From assembly GCA_040388625.1 (NCBI GenBank), contig JAZKBK010000003.1, positions 124,001 through 188,000 on the forward strand: a stretch of 64,000 nucleotides of DNA. Reading direction: 5' to 3'. Shown here one piece after another: positions 16,656 through 25,348 of this stretch. The position numbers and the translations under genes are program-made. The DNA is from Gemmatimonadota bacterium (GTDB lineage Bacteria > Gemmatimonadota > Gemmatimonadetes > Gemmatimonadales > Gemmatimonadaceae). The notes under the pieces were generated by a model. It saw only the letters and a program-made list of their open reading frames with translations. It was not told the DNA's origin and did not search any database. The first letter of the stretch is position 1. Every line of letters starts with the position of its first letter.

Positions 16656-19600
16656 TCAATGGAAATCGTGAGATCCGTACACCAGCTGTTCGACCTTCAG
16701 CTCCCGGAATCTGCGCCCCACTACGTTCGTGACTCCACCGTCCCGCTCGAACCACCCCTCGACCACGATGAAGCGCGCGTATTTCACGATATCGTTGTAG
16801 CGATCGACGAGCTTTGGTGAGACGATCACGTTGACGAAACCCCACTCGTCTTCGAGCAGGATGAAGATGGTGCCCTTTGCACTGCCAGGTCTCTGACGCA
16901 CGGTTACGAGACCGGCGATCACGACGCGCTGTCCATCGCGCAAATCCTGCATGTCACGACTTGCAACGACACCAGCCTTGCAGAGACGCTCGCGCACGTG
17001 CTCCATGGGATGACCTGTCACGCATATCCCCGTAGCCTGATAATCCAGGAATATCAGCTCCCGCTCGTCGAGCTCCCGGGGATCGTAGCGAAAGCGATGC
17101 GCGGGTGCCAGCGGGAGGTTGTCGCCAACCGCGCGCAACGCCTCCCATGCCGCACGCCTGCGATCCGACTCCCACGCACCAAAGGCAGCAGCGCGCGCAA
17201 GCTGCAGCGACTCGGCGCGTGTGAGCGCGACACGCTCGACGACGTCGGCGATGGAAGTAAATGGTGACAGAACCTGAGCCGCTTCCAATCTGTCGAGTGT
17301 GCGATCACCTACACCTCGGATGTGCCGCCAGCCAATGCGCAATGCCGGTTGCTCCGACATCGGCGCAACCTCCGTAGTGCATATCCGCCTGCCGTCACGC
17401 AGGCAGGGTGGTCTCACTTCCACGCCGTGCCTGCGCGCTTCGTGAATGATCGTCGCATTGGGATAGAATCCCATCGGCTGCGCGTTCAGAAGACCCAGGT
17501 AGAAGTCGGTTGCGTAGTGACATTTGAGATACGCGGTGGCATAAGCAATGAGCGCAAAGCTCCACGCGTGTGATTCCGGAAATCCATAATTCGCGAAGGT
17601 CGACAGGTCGCGGCTGATCTGTTCCGCCACTTCGCGCGTTACCGGCGGATCCGGAGCTGGATTGTTCACCATGCGCTCCGTCAGCTCGGCGAGCACGTTC
17701 TCGAGTCGCGTCTTCTTGCGAATGTTTCCCATCGTCCGGCGCAGACGATCGGCTTCGGGCGGAGTGAACCCTCCGAGCACCGACGAAATCGCCATCGCCT
17801 GCTCCTGAAAGATCGGGATCCCGTACGTCCTCCGAAGGATTGGCTCCAGAGCCGGATGCGCGTAGCCAGGCATTTCGAGTCCCCTCCGCCGGCGTGTGTA
17901 TGGATGCACGAATTCACCTTGGATCGGGCCGGGACGAATCAACGATATCTGTACGACAATGTCGTACATGGTCTGCGGACGCGTATTGAGAATCGAGGCG
18001 ATCTGTGCTCTGCTCTCGATCTGGAAAGTGCCAACGGTCTCACCACTCGAGATCATGTCGAACGTCGGCGCGTCGTTCTGCGGCAGCTCGTACAACTCGA
18101 GCCGCCTGCCGCTCCGCGTCTCGATCGAATCGAATGCGCGTCGCACCAGAGCGAGCGCGCCCAGGCCGAGGAAGTCGAACTTCGGACTGCCGATGTAATC
18201 CAGATCATCCTTGTCGAATTGAATGATCGTGCGTCCCATGCTCGTATGCTCGATCGGCAGGTAATCGCCGAGCAGATCCCTGGAAAGCACGAAACCGCCC
18301 ACGTGCGTCGAGCGCATGCGCGGCAGTCCTTCGAACGCCGACATCGCTGTCAGGATCGCGAGTCCTCGCGGACAGGTCAGATCGACACCGAATTGCGCGG
18401 CAAGTGCTTCCTGGACCCTGGTCGCTCCTGCTTCAGGATCGAAGCGATGCAGCCGCTTCGACAGCTCGAGCCCAAGCTCGACCGGGTATCCCAGCGCGCG
18501 CATTGCATCGAGTATTGCATTCGGTGCACGATATGTCTGAACCGTGCAGGTGATCGCGGAGTGCTCGCGATGATACTTGCCATACACATAGTTGAGCACT
18601 TCTTCACGACGGTCGTGCTCGATGTCGAGATCTATGTCTGGCGCTTCGGTGTACTCGCCACTGGGCCCCGGCACCCGTGCCTCGGAGAGGAATCGCTCGA
18701 ACAGCAGACCGTTCAGAATCGGATCGACCGCAGTCACGCCGAGACAGTACGCGACCGCTGAGCTTGCCGCACTTCCGCGACCTTGGCAGAGGATATTCCT
18801 GCTGCGCGCAAATCGTACGGCATCCCACATCACGAGGAAGAATCCAGCGAAGCCAAGCCTGCGGATCACCCCCAGCTCGTGGTCCAACTGCGCGCGCTGT
18901 TTGTCGCTCAGTGCCGCGCCCCAACGTATCGTTGCGCCTTCGTACACCTTCACTCGCAGATACTCGTCTGCATCTGCGTCATCGGGAATTGGAAACGCCG
19001 GCAATGGTGGTCTGAGCCAGCGCACCGAGAAATCACACTCCGATGCGATGCGCTCGCTCTCCTCGATTCCGCCTTCCAGTCCGGTCCACATCTCGAGCAT
19101 CGTGTCGGGCGATTTGAGATGCCATTCACCATTCGGATGCAGCAAGCCGCGCTCCGCGGCGCGATCGAGATCGAGACCCGCACGCAACGCGGTGAGCATG
19201 TCATGAATGAGCCTGCTGTTGTCACCCAGATAGCGCGGGTCGTTGCAGACTACCCATGGAGTAGCCGCCGTCGTTGCAAGATCAACTAACGCACCGGCGA
19301 GAGCACTCTCGTCACCACATCCGCGATGACGTTGCACCTCCACCGCGATTCTGCCGTTGAAAACTTCCCGCCATTCATGAAGAGTCCGTTCGGCTTCATC
19401 CCTCCGACCCTCGCCCACGAGATGCGCAAGCGCGCCGGACGCAGGGCCCGTCAACAGATGCAATCCTCCCGCATGCTCCGCCACGTACGACCACGGCACA
19501 CTCGGCATTCCGCGCATGCGCTGCCGGTTGGTTGGCGACCAGCTAGCGATCGCTCCGACTCGCGCATGAGTAATGAGCGATGCGAGGTTGCGACAGCCGT

Positions 19601-19844
19601 CGATGTCGCGAGCAAGAAACGCCATCGGCTTTCCATCGACGCGCAGCTCGGTGCCGGCGATGAGCTTGATACCACGCTCGTCGGCCGCTACTTTCGCTCG
19701 CACGACGCCTCCAAGGTCCGCCGTGTCCGTGATGCCTATTGCCTCGTATCCGAGCCTGGCCGCACGCGATACCAGTGCCTCCGGCGTGACCGCTCCGTCG
19801 CCGAACGAGAACGCGGTATGCGCACGCAGCTCCACGTAAGACAT
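16656..19844 (-). CDS. dnaE2: Error-prone DNA polymerase III alpha subunit, DnaE2 (ImuC)
   Basis: A 1062-residue C-family polymerase of the DnaE2 type, used for mutagenic repair of damaged DNA. The PHP domain (LRAHTAFSFGDGAVTPEALV, GITDTADLGGVV) is followed by the catalytic palm with the invariant PDIDLDIEHDRREEVLNYV. The C-terminal OB-like domain reads VTVRQRPGSAKGTIFILLEDEWGFVNVI. ATG 19844 (MSYVELRAHTAFS) overlaps the imuB stop by one base (TGATG), the standard linkage of these genes. Length is normal. DnaE2 works with ImuB, which contacts the sliding clamp. Confidence 0.96.
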   Translation of the reverse strand: MSYVELRAHTAFSFGDGAVTPEALVSRAARLGYEAIGITDTADLGGVVRAKVAADERGIKLIAGTELRVDGKPMAFLARDIDGCRNLASLITHARVGAIASWSPTNRQRMRGMPSVPWSYVAEHAGGLHLLTGPASGALAHLVGEGRRDEAERTLHEWREVFNGRIAVEVQRHRGCGDESALAGALVDLATTAATPWVVCNDPRYLGDNSRLIHDMLTALRAGLDLDRAAERGLLHPNGEWHLKSPDTMLEMWTGLEGGIEESERIASECDFSVRWLRPPLPAFPIPDDADADEYLRVKVYEGATIRWGAALSDKQRAQLDHELGVIRRLGFAGFFLVMWDAVRFARSRNILCQGRGSAASSAVAYCLGVTAVDPILNGLLFERFLSEARVPGPSGEYTEAPDIDLDIEHDRREEVLNYVYGKYHREHSAITCTVQTYRAPNAILDAMRALGYPVELGLELSKRLHRFDPEAGATRVQEALAAQFGVDLTCPRGLAILTAMSAFEGLPRMRSTHVGGFVLSRDLLGDYLPIEHTSMGRTIIQFDKDDLDYIGSPKFDFLGLGALALVRRAFDSIETRSGRRLELYELPQNDAPTFDMISSGETVGTFQIESRAQIASILNTRPQTMYDIVVQISLIRPGPIQGEFVHPYTRRRRGLEMPGYAHPALEPILRRTYGIPIFQEQAMAISSVLGGFTPPEADRLRRTMGNIRKKTRLENVLAELTERMVNNPAPDPPVTREVAEQISRDLSTFANYGFPESHAWSFALIAYATAYLKCHYATDFYLGLLNAQPMGFYPNATIIHEARRHGVEVRPPCLRDGRRICTTEVAPMSEQPALRIGWRHIRGVGDRTLDRLEAAQVLSPFTSIADVVERVALTRAESLQLARAAAFGAWESDRRRAAWEALRAVGDNLPLAPAHRFRYDPRELDERELIFLDYQATGICVTGHPMEHVRERLCKAGVVASRDMQDLRDGQRVVIAGLVTVRQRPGSAKGTIFILLEDEWGFVNVIVSPKLVDRYNDIVKYARFIVVEGWFERDGGVTNVVGRRFRELKVEQLVYGSHDFH

Positions 19845-21148
19845 CAATCCCACCAGCCGTGCAGGTACCACGCGCCATTGCGTCTGTCGCAATACAACCA
19901 GACCAGGCCACTCTCCTCCACGACACAGCGGAAGTAGTCGCGCGCGTAAGCATCGTCCCAGCGGCCACCCGAGACCCGATCCGGACCGGCCGCCTCGACT
20001 ATGTCGTACGTCTTTCCTTCATCACGATACGTACGCGGAATCTCATCGCCGCGTCGCCTGAATGTCGTAACCGAGATGCGCCGCGGCTCGGGCAGGAGCT
20101 GCAGCGTGAGGGCCGACTCGCCGCTGCGTGACAGGGACGCCGCGTAAACGTGTGCTCGCTCCATCACGCGCGTGGCCGATACCGACGTCCACGCGGTACG
20201 GCGATCCAGCAACGGATGCACGCTGTTCTCCGGCTCGACAGCAACAGCGCCCTGATCGTCCATCAACTGTCCCAGCGCTTCCTCGGCGGCCGACTCGCTA
20301 CCGAAGCCACGATCGAATATGTCGCCCTGCCGTCCTCCAGTTCCCGACGTCGAGTCCACGCGCAGCGTGATGCCGGTCACTGCATCGGGGAACACGACGC
20401 GCTCGATCTCCAGGCGCACGAGACGCATCCACGCAGTCTGGCTCGCGGTTGCACGTGCGGCGCGTATCGGATGATCTATCGTCGTACGGTTCGCGAGCGC
20501 GAAGCTGATGGTCACAGCGACGGCCCCCTCGCCGCGCGACTTGAGCGCCTCGCACACGTTGCCGAACAGCGCGTTGATGACGAACACCAGACGCTCCGCG
20601 CGGCGTATCGCGTAATCGGTCCATTCGAGCGAGGCTTCGGGCAACGCACGCGGCATCGATCCGAAGATGCGGCGCGCGTCATCGGCACGTGCGAGCCGCC
20701 AGAGCCGCACTCCCTCGGCGCCGAGTCGCACTTCGACCTCTTCCTGGGAGAGACGCGCAAGATCGCGGCACAGCTCGATGCCGGTTCCGTCGAGCAGATT
20801 GGCGAGCTTGCGATCGGGATTGAGAACCGAGATGGGGAACGGCGCAAGGAAATCGCGATCGTACCCATCACGCACGTACGTGACCGATTGCGGCGAGTGG
20901 CGAGCCGCGACTTCAGCGGCGACCGCGGTCGACGCGACCCCGCACTTCACGCTGCTGTCTATCGCATTGTGCGCGGTGAATGCGTTGCGCACGCGCTCCG
21001 TCGTCTCGCGCACCGGCAATCCGCGCAGATCGGCCCACACGAGATCGCCATCGGACAGCACGCGTGGCACGATCGTGAGGAGCGGCGCGTGCAGCGTGGC
21101 GGGCTGCGATGCGAGCCACGCGAGGTTGTGCAGGCAGAGGAATGACAT
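19844..21148 (-). CDS. imuB: ImuB-like Y-family polymerase homologue
   Basis: A 434-residue ImuB, the non-catalytic Y-family homologue that links DnaE2 to the beta clamp. Recognisable parts are SFLCLHNLAWLASQP at the N-terminus, the little-finger region around residues 200-270, and the C-terminal ImuB domain with GPDRVSGGRWDDAYARDYFRCVVEESGLVWLYCDRRNGAWYLHGWWD, which ends as usual. It is shorter than many ImuB proteins (often near 500), mainly at the N-terminus. Its start codon coincides with the -35 element of the divergent toxin-antitoxin promoter, so it has no normal promoter space of its own. Confidence 0.88.
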   Translation of the reverse strand: MSFLCLHNLAWLASQPATLHAPLLTIVPRVLSDGDLVWADLRGLPVRETTERVRNAFTAHNAIDSSVKCGVASTAVAAEVAARHSPQSVTYVRDGYDRDFLAPFPISVLNPDRKLANLLDGTGIELCRDLARLSQEEVEVRLGAEGVRLWRLARADDARRIFGSMPRALPEASLEWTDYAIRRAERLVFVINALFGNVCEALKSRGEGAVAVTISFALANRTTIDHPIRAARATASQTAWMRLVRLEIERVVFPDAVTGITLRVDSTSGTGGRQGDIFDRGFGSESAAEEALGQLMDDQGAVAVEPENSVHPLLDRRTAWTSVSATRVMERAHVYAASLSRSGESALTLQLLPEPRRISVTTFRRRGDEIPRTYRDEGKTYDIVEAAGPDRVSGGRWDDAYARDYFRCVVEESGLVWLYCDRRNGAWYLHGWWD

Positions 21149-21186
21149 TGACAGGATCGCTATACGGTCATAATCTTATGACCATG
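21148..21186 (+). promoter_or_regulatory. Promoter and perfect palindromic operator of the Phd/VapC pair
   Basis: Consensus TTGACA (21148-21153) and TAATCT (21171-21176) are separated by 17 bp. The -10 element lies in a perfect 18-bp palindrome, GGTCATAA-TC-TTATGACC (21166-21183), that would be the autoregulation site. The first base of the -35 element is the first base of the imuB start codon on the other strand. Confidence 0.82.
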
Positions 21187-21203
21187 GACATATCGAGGTG
21201 ACC

Positions 21204-21527
21204 ATGCCCGCCAGGAAGACCAGAACGACTGCCAAGCCAGCAAAGGCGAGAGCGAAACGTGTTGCAGGAACAGCAGTGCATCCATATGGAACGCGGGACG
21301 AGACGTGGATCTCGGCCAGTGAATTCAAGGCGCGATGCCTGGAGCTCATGGATACCGTGAATGACAGACACGACCAAATCGTCATCACCAAGCACGGGGT
21401 ACCTGTCGCGAAGCTCGTTCCGTTCGAGGAAAAGCGCGTCGGGCTGGTCGGCTCCATGCGCGGCACCGTGCTGTCGTACGGCGACCTCATTTCGCCCATC
21501 GACGTGAAGTGGGATGTCGATGAGTAA
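21204..21527 (+). CDS. Phd/YefM-family antitoxin with basic N-terminal extension
   Basis: A 107-residue antitoxin. The Phd/YefM core begins near residue 34 (TWISASEFKARCLELMDTVNDRHDQIVITKHGVPVAKLVPFE) and normally forms the DNA-binding dimer; the acidic tail (SPIDVKWDVDE) would wrap the toxin. Unusually, a Lys/Arg/Thr/Ala-rich tail of about 30 residues (KTRTTAKPAKARAKR) precedes the core. ATG 21204 is preferred over GTG 21198 because GAGG lies 5 bp upstream. The gene overlaps the toxin gene and is transcribed against the imu cassette. Confidence 0.88.
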   Translation: MPARKTRTTAKPAKARAKRVAGTAVHPYGTRDETWISASEFKARCLELMDTVNDRHDQIVITKHGVPVAKLVPFEEKRVGLVGSMRGTVLSYGDLISPIDVKWDVDE

Positions 21528-21960
21528 GGCGACCGATCTACCGCTGTTGCTGGATACCCATGTGTGGATATGGGCAGCGGAACAGCGAGAGGACGAACTA
21601 TCAGCACGAATGCTCAGGCTCATCGACTCTGCGAGCCAGCGTGGCCTCGTGCTCATATCAGCCATCTCCATCTGGGAGATCGCGATGCTCGCCGAGCGTG
21701 GCCGGATCGTTCTGTCCGTCGATTCGCTGCAATGGATCGAAACGGCCGCAAGCGTTCCCGGCGTGCGAGTCATCGAGCTGACACCACGCATCGCTGTCGG
21801 GAGCGCGCATCTGCCTGGTAATCCGCACGCTGATCCAGCCGATCGCATTCTGATGGCGACAGCCCGTGACGCTGGGGCACGGCTCGTGACACGTGACAGA
21901 CGCATTCTGCAATACGCCGAATCCACGCGCGCACTCGCAGTGCTGGACGCCAGTGAGTAA
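21520..21960 (+). CDS. VapC-type PIN-domain toxin
   Basis: A 146-residue PIN-domain ribonuclease. The acidic residues of the active site are seen in LLLDTHVWIWA, ISIWEIAML, ADRILMATAR and LVTRDRRIL. VapC toxins cleave tRNA or rRNA and are neutralised by the antitoxin encoded just upstream. ATG 21520 overlaps the antitoxin gene by 8 bp, with AGTGGG at good spacing; ATG 21514 (two residues longer) is the alternative. Its stop lies 16 bp from the end of the converging imuA. Confidence 0.92.
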   Translation: MSKATDLPLLLDTHVWIWAAEQREDELSARMLRLIDSASQRGLVLISAISIWEIAMLAERGRIVLSVDSLQWIETAASVPGVRVIELTPRIAVGSAHLPGNPHADPADRILMATARDAGARLVTRDRRILQYAESTRALAVLDASE

Positions 21961-21961
21961 C

Positions 21962-21975
21962 GACGGGAACCCGTC
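21962..21975. terminator. Short hairpin between vapC and imuA stops
   Basis: GACGGG (21962-21967) and CCCGTC (21970-21975) form a perfect 6-bp inverted repeat with a 2-bp centre, placed exactly between two converging stop codons. There is no T-run, so function as a terminator is doubtful. Confidence 0.25.
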
Positions 21976-21976
21976 A

Positions 21977-22672
21977 TCACCGCTTCCCGCGCCGGTCAGG
22001 TAGATCCACCGACAGCGCCAGCCGCAGCTCATCCCTCCGTACTGCCAGCACCACACGTGCTCTGCGATTCCATCCGAGCGACGATATCCGTACATCCAGT
22101 GTCGCTGCATCCACCACCGCCGCATCGCCGTGCGGATCCCGGCGCCACACGTAACCATGCGGGCGAATTGTCGATGACGCGCGCAGTGCCGATGTAGTTG
22201 CGCTCGACGTGAGCGCGATGCACGCGCTGCCGCTCTCGTGCGCTGCGCGTGAAAGTCGCACGTTCTCGGTTCCTTCCGGATCGGCGCCTGCCAGCACGAC
22301 CACCGCGAATCCGCCCGATCGCAACAGAGCCTCCGCCGCACGCAGGGCGTGAAGCCGGCTCCCTGGGCGTAGCAGCACGGGTCCCGCATCCCAGAAGGCA
22401 CCCGCCATGGTGCCACTACCATCGATCCATACGGCTCGCTCGCCGCCAGCGACGGCGGAGCGGCACGCCGAGCGCAGGACGGCTGTTGCGCCACCACCTG
22501 GAGTCCAGACGGACAGCCGTCCGCGCGGGAATCCTCCGCTCGGAAAGATCCGATCCAGCTCGCCGATCCCGGTTGCCACAACCTCGGTCCGGTGACGCTC
22601 GAGCGGTGCGGCGTCCGGAAATTTGAGATCGAGCAACTCACGTAGATCGCGTAATGCGGATGCGGTGGCCAT
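21977..22672 (-). CDS. imuA: ImuA-like RecA-fold protein
   Basis: A 231-residue ImuA/SulA-like RecA-fold protein, the first member of the imuA-imuB-dnaE2 mutasome. The family pattern ATGIGELDRIFPSGGFPRGRLSVWTPGGGATAVLRSA is at residues 33-70. The P-loop has lost the usual Gly-Lys-Ser/Thr (GGGATAV), so ATP binding is doubtful. The N-terminal ALRDLRELL and the C-terminal RRARVVLAVRRDELRLALSVDLPDRRG are also typical. It is separated from imuB by 830 bp that hold an opposing toxin-antitoxin pair. Confidence 0.85.
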   Translation of the reverse strand: MATASALRDLRELLDLKFPDAAPLERHRTEVVATGIGELDRIFPSGGFPRGRLSVWTPGGGATAVLRSACRSAVAGGERAVWIDGSGTMAGAFWDAGPVLLRPGSRLHALRAAEALLRSGGFAVVVLAGADPEGTENVRLSRAAHESGSACIALTSSATTSALRASSTIRPHGYVWRRDPHGDAAVVDAATLDVRISSLGWNRRARVVLAVRRDELRLALSVDLPDRRGKR

Positions 22673-22715
22673 ATCCTCAACTACAGATGTTTATCAAAAC
22701 GATGTCTGGGAGGCT

Positions 22716-22744
22716 AGAATATACCGAACAAACACCGAATGCAA
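22716..22744 (-). promoter_or_regulatory. Candidate imuA promoter with direct-repeat operator
   Basis: On the minus strand TTGCAT (22744-22739) and TATTCT (22721-22716) are 17 bp apart, about 45 bp before imuA. Two TTCGG direct repeats, one helical turn apart (CCGAA on the plus strand at 22724-22728 and 22735-22739), lie in the spacer. A damage-response repressor site is expected for this cassette, but the sequence matches neither of the LexA boxes I know (GAACN4GTTC or GTTCN7GTTC). Confidence 0.35.
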
Positions 22745-22870
22745 GACCGAGTCCGGTGGCGCCGGAAGGCCGAAGAAACGGGCCCCGACGCGCCTGCCGG
22801 AGGGGTGACCGGGCGCTAAGTTGATGGCTGGCCGTACGCAACGGCGTCGGACCTGGCGACCAACACACGA

Positions 22871-25288
22871 ATGATTCTCGTTACAGCAATCGCGGCGTTG
22901 TTCGTCGCGCCCGTCACTGCCACACCAACTCCAGTCGTACCAGCTCCAGTCACGCCGCCCAGGACTGCAGCGGCGCCGGCCATCACCTATAACGGTCGCG
23001 CGCGTCAGCTTCGCGTTGCGCCGCCGAGGCTGGATGGAGACGTCACGATGGACGGCAAGCTGGACGAGCCGCAGTGGCAACAGGCGGCGCGACTCACCGG
23101 CTTCTCGCAATTCGCGCCATCGGATGGTGTGCCCGCGGCTGATTCGACGGAAATCCTGGTGTGGTATTCGCCGACCGCGATCTACTTCGGCGTGCGCGCG
23201 TATGAATCGCACGAGACCGTGCATCCGAATCTCTCGGATCGCGATCACATAGACGCAGAAGATCGCATCGAGTTTCTGCTGAGCACGTTCAACGACGGCC
23301 GTCAGGCCTTCGTCTTCCAGGTGAATCCGCTCGGCAGCCAGGCCGACGGAACGCTGGTCGAAAGTGGCGCTTCCAACAACACCGCCGGCCTCGGCACTAC
23401 CAACAACACATCCACTGGCCGCGCGCTGCCGGATCTCAGCGCGAATTTCATCTGGCAATCGCAGGGTCGTGTGACGCCGTACGGTTACGAAGTGGAAGTG
23501 CGCATTCCATTCAAGAGCATTCGTTATCAGGCAACCGCGACGCAGGACTGGGGCTTCAACGTAACGCGTCACGTGAAGCATTCCGGATACGACGATTCAT
23601 GGGCGCCCGCGAGCCGATCGGCTGCATCGTTTCTGGGACAGTCGGGAACGCTCACCGGACTCACCGATCTGCATCGCGGCACCGTGCTGGAATTCAATCC
23701 GGAGATCACGCAGACCGTGAGCGGGACGCAGCGCGTTGCGGGATATGGCTACACACTCGATCACACGAACATCGGCGCGAATCTGCGCTGGGGTGTGACC
23801 AACAATCTCACGTTGAACGCGACGGCCAAGCCCGACTTCTCGCAGGTGGAGGCAGATGCCAATCAGTTGTCGTACGATCCGCGACAGGCGTTGTTCTATC
23901 CCGAGCGGCGTCCGTTCTTCCTGGACGGCATCGAGCAATTCACCGTGCCGAGCAATCTGATATACACCAGACAGATCGTGCAGCCGACCGCGGCTGGCAA
24001 GCTCACTGGCAAGCTTGCCGGGATGAACGTTGCGTTCCTGAGCGCATTCGACGATCCGAGCACTTCTGTCACTGGAAGCAACCATCCTGCATTCGCCATC
24101 GCACGAGCGCAGCGAGATCTCGGCAGCGACTCGCGCATCGGCCTGCTCTATACGGATCGCGAGGACGGTCAGAATTACAATCGTGTCGCCGGCGCGGACA
24201 CGAGGCTGGTGTTCGGCAAGATATACACGGTGAGCGCGCAGTTGGCGGGGAGCGAGACTCAGCTGGCTGGCAGGAGTTTCGCTGGTCCGTTATGGAATCT
24301 CGCGTTCGATCGCAACGGCCGCACATTCGGCCTCAACTACTCGATCAGAGCGATCGATCCGGATTTCGAGACGCAGAGCGGATTCATCAGTCACAACAAC
24401 ATCGCCAACATCAACCTGTCGCATCGTGTGTCGCTCCTTGGAAAGCCGGGCGCACTGGTGGAGAATTTCTCCGGCGTGCTGGGAGTGATCGGAGAGTGGC
24501 AGTACCGCCGACTGCTCGGCGGAGACGACTTCCAGAACAGGAAGCTTCACTTCGACTTCTCGGCCACGTTGCGCGGCGGATGGCAGCTTGGCGCAAGTGT
24601 GTACAGTGAGGTGTTCGGCTACGACCCATCGATCTACACGAATTATCGCGTAGTGCTTCCGGGTGCTACCGGATTGGACACCGTGCAGTTCGTGGGACGG
24701 AAGCGGATTCCGAATCAGGATTACGTGGTAAGTGTTGGCACACCGCAGGGCGCGCATCTGTCGGGCAACATCTCGTTCATCTTCGGGCAGGACGAGAATT
24801 TTTACGAGTGGCAGCAGGCCGAGATCTATTTCGTCAATGCTTCGATATCGTGGCGTCCCACGACTCAGCTGCGCGTCGACGGCACTTATGCGCTGCAGAA
24901 GTACAACAGGCGCACGAACGGATCGACGGTAGCCGAGCGACAGATTCCGTATGTGAAGGCAGAATATCAGATCACGCCCGCCGTGTTCGTGCGGCTCGTG
25001 ACGGAGTACGATACGCAGAAGCAGGATGCACTGCGCGACGATCGCAATGGCGGCGCGCCGATTCTACTGTACGATCCATCGAGCGGGACGTATTCGCCGG
25101 CGTCGGCGAGTACTACGAACCGGATGCACCTGCAGGGATTGTTCTCGTATCAACCGATACCCGGCACGGTGTTCTTCCTGGGATACGGAGCGTTGCTGAA
25201 CGAGCCGCGTGGGTTGCGGTTCAACGATTACAACCGACTGAATGACGGGTTCTTTGTGAAGTTGAGCTGGTTGTTCAGGGCGCGATGA
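22871..25288 (+). CDS. DUF5916 outer-membrane protein with CBM9-like N-terminal domain
   Basis: An 805-residue exported protein. A short signal peptide (ILVTAIAALFVAPVTA) is followed by a CBM9/DOMON-like sandwich (residues about 45-235) with LDGDVTMDGKLDEPQWQQA, YFGVRAYE and VEVRIPFKSIRY. After it comes the DUF5916 beta-barrel region with PDFSQVEADANQLSYDPRQALFYPERRPFFLDG and many Tyr/Phe/Arg-ended strands, ending with VKLSWLFRAR, a barrel-closing C-terminus. The function of the family is unknown; it is abundant in outer membranes of soil bacteria. It is divergent from imuA with a 198-bp gap. Confidence 0.85.
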   Translation: MILVTAIAALFVAPVTATPTPVVPAPVTPPRTAAAPAITYNGRARQLRVAPPRLDGDVTMDGKLDEPQWQQAARLTGFSQFAPSDGVPAADSTEILVWYSPTAIYFGVRAYESHETVHPNLSDRDHIDAEDRIEFLLSTFNDGRQAFVFQVNPLGSQADGTLVESGASNNTAGLGTTNNTSTGRALPDLSANFIWQSQGRVTPYGYEVEVRIPFKSIRYQATATQDWGFNVTRHVKHSGYDDSWAPASRSAASFLGQSGTLTGLTDLHRGTVLEFNPEITQTVSGTQRVAGYGYTLDHTNIGANLRWGVTNNLTLNATAKPDFSQVEADANQLSYDPRQALFYPERRPFFLDGIEQFTVPSNLIYTRQIVQPTAAGKLTGKLAGMNVAFLSAFDDPSTSVTGSNHPAFAIARAQRDLGSDSRIGLLYTDREDGQNYNRVAGADTRLVFGKIYTVSAQLAGSETQLAGRSFAGPLWNLAFDRNGRTFGLNYSIRAIDPDFETQSGFISHNNIANINLSHRVSLLGKPGALVENFSGVLGVIGEWQYRRLLGGDDFQNRKLHFDFSATLRGGWQLGASVYSEVFGYDPSIYTNYRVVLPGATGLDTVQFVGRKRIPNQDYVVSVGTPQGAHLSGNISFIFGQDENFYEWQQAEIYFVNASISWRPTTQLRVDGTYALQKYNRRTNGSTVAERQIPYVKAEYQITPAVFVRLVTEYDTQKQDALRDDRNGGAPILLYDPSSGTYSPASASTTNRMHLQGLFSYQPIPGTVFFLGYGALLNEPRGLRFNDYNRLNDGFFVKLSWLFRAR

Positions 25289-25348
25289 GAAGAGTGTCGC
25301 GGGTGCCCCTCAGCTGAAGGCGCCCGCCCGCTCAACCCGCCGTCCCAT

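Noticed and set aside
22673-22870. Canonical LexA box before imuA
   Set aside because: Neither GAACN4GTTC nor GTTCN7GTTC occurs; only the TTCGG repeats remain as a candidate.
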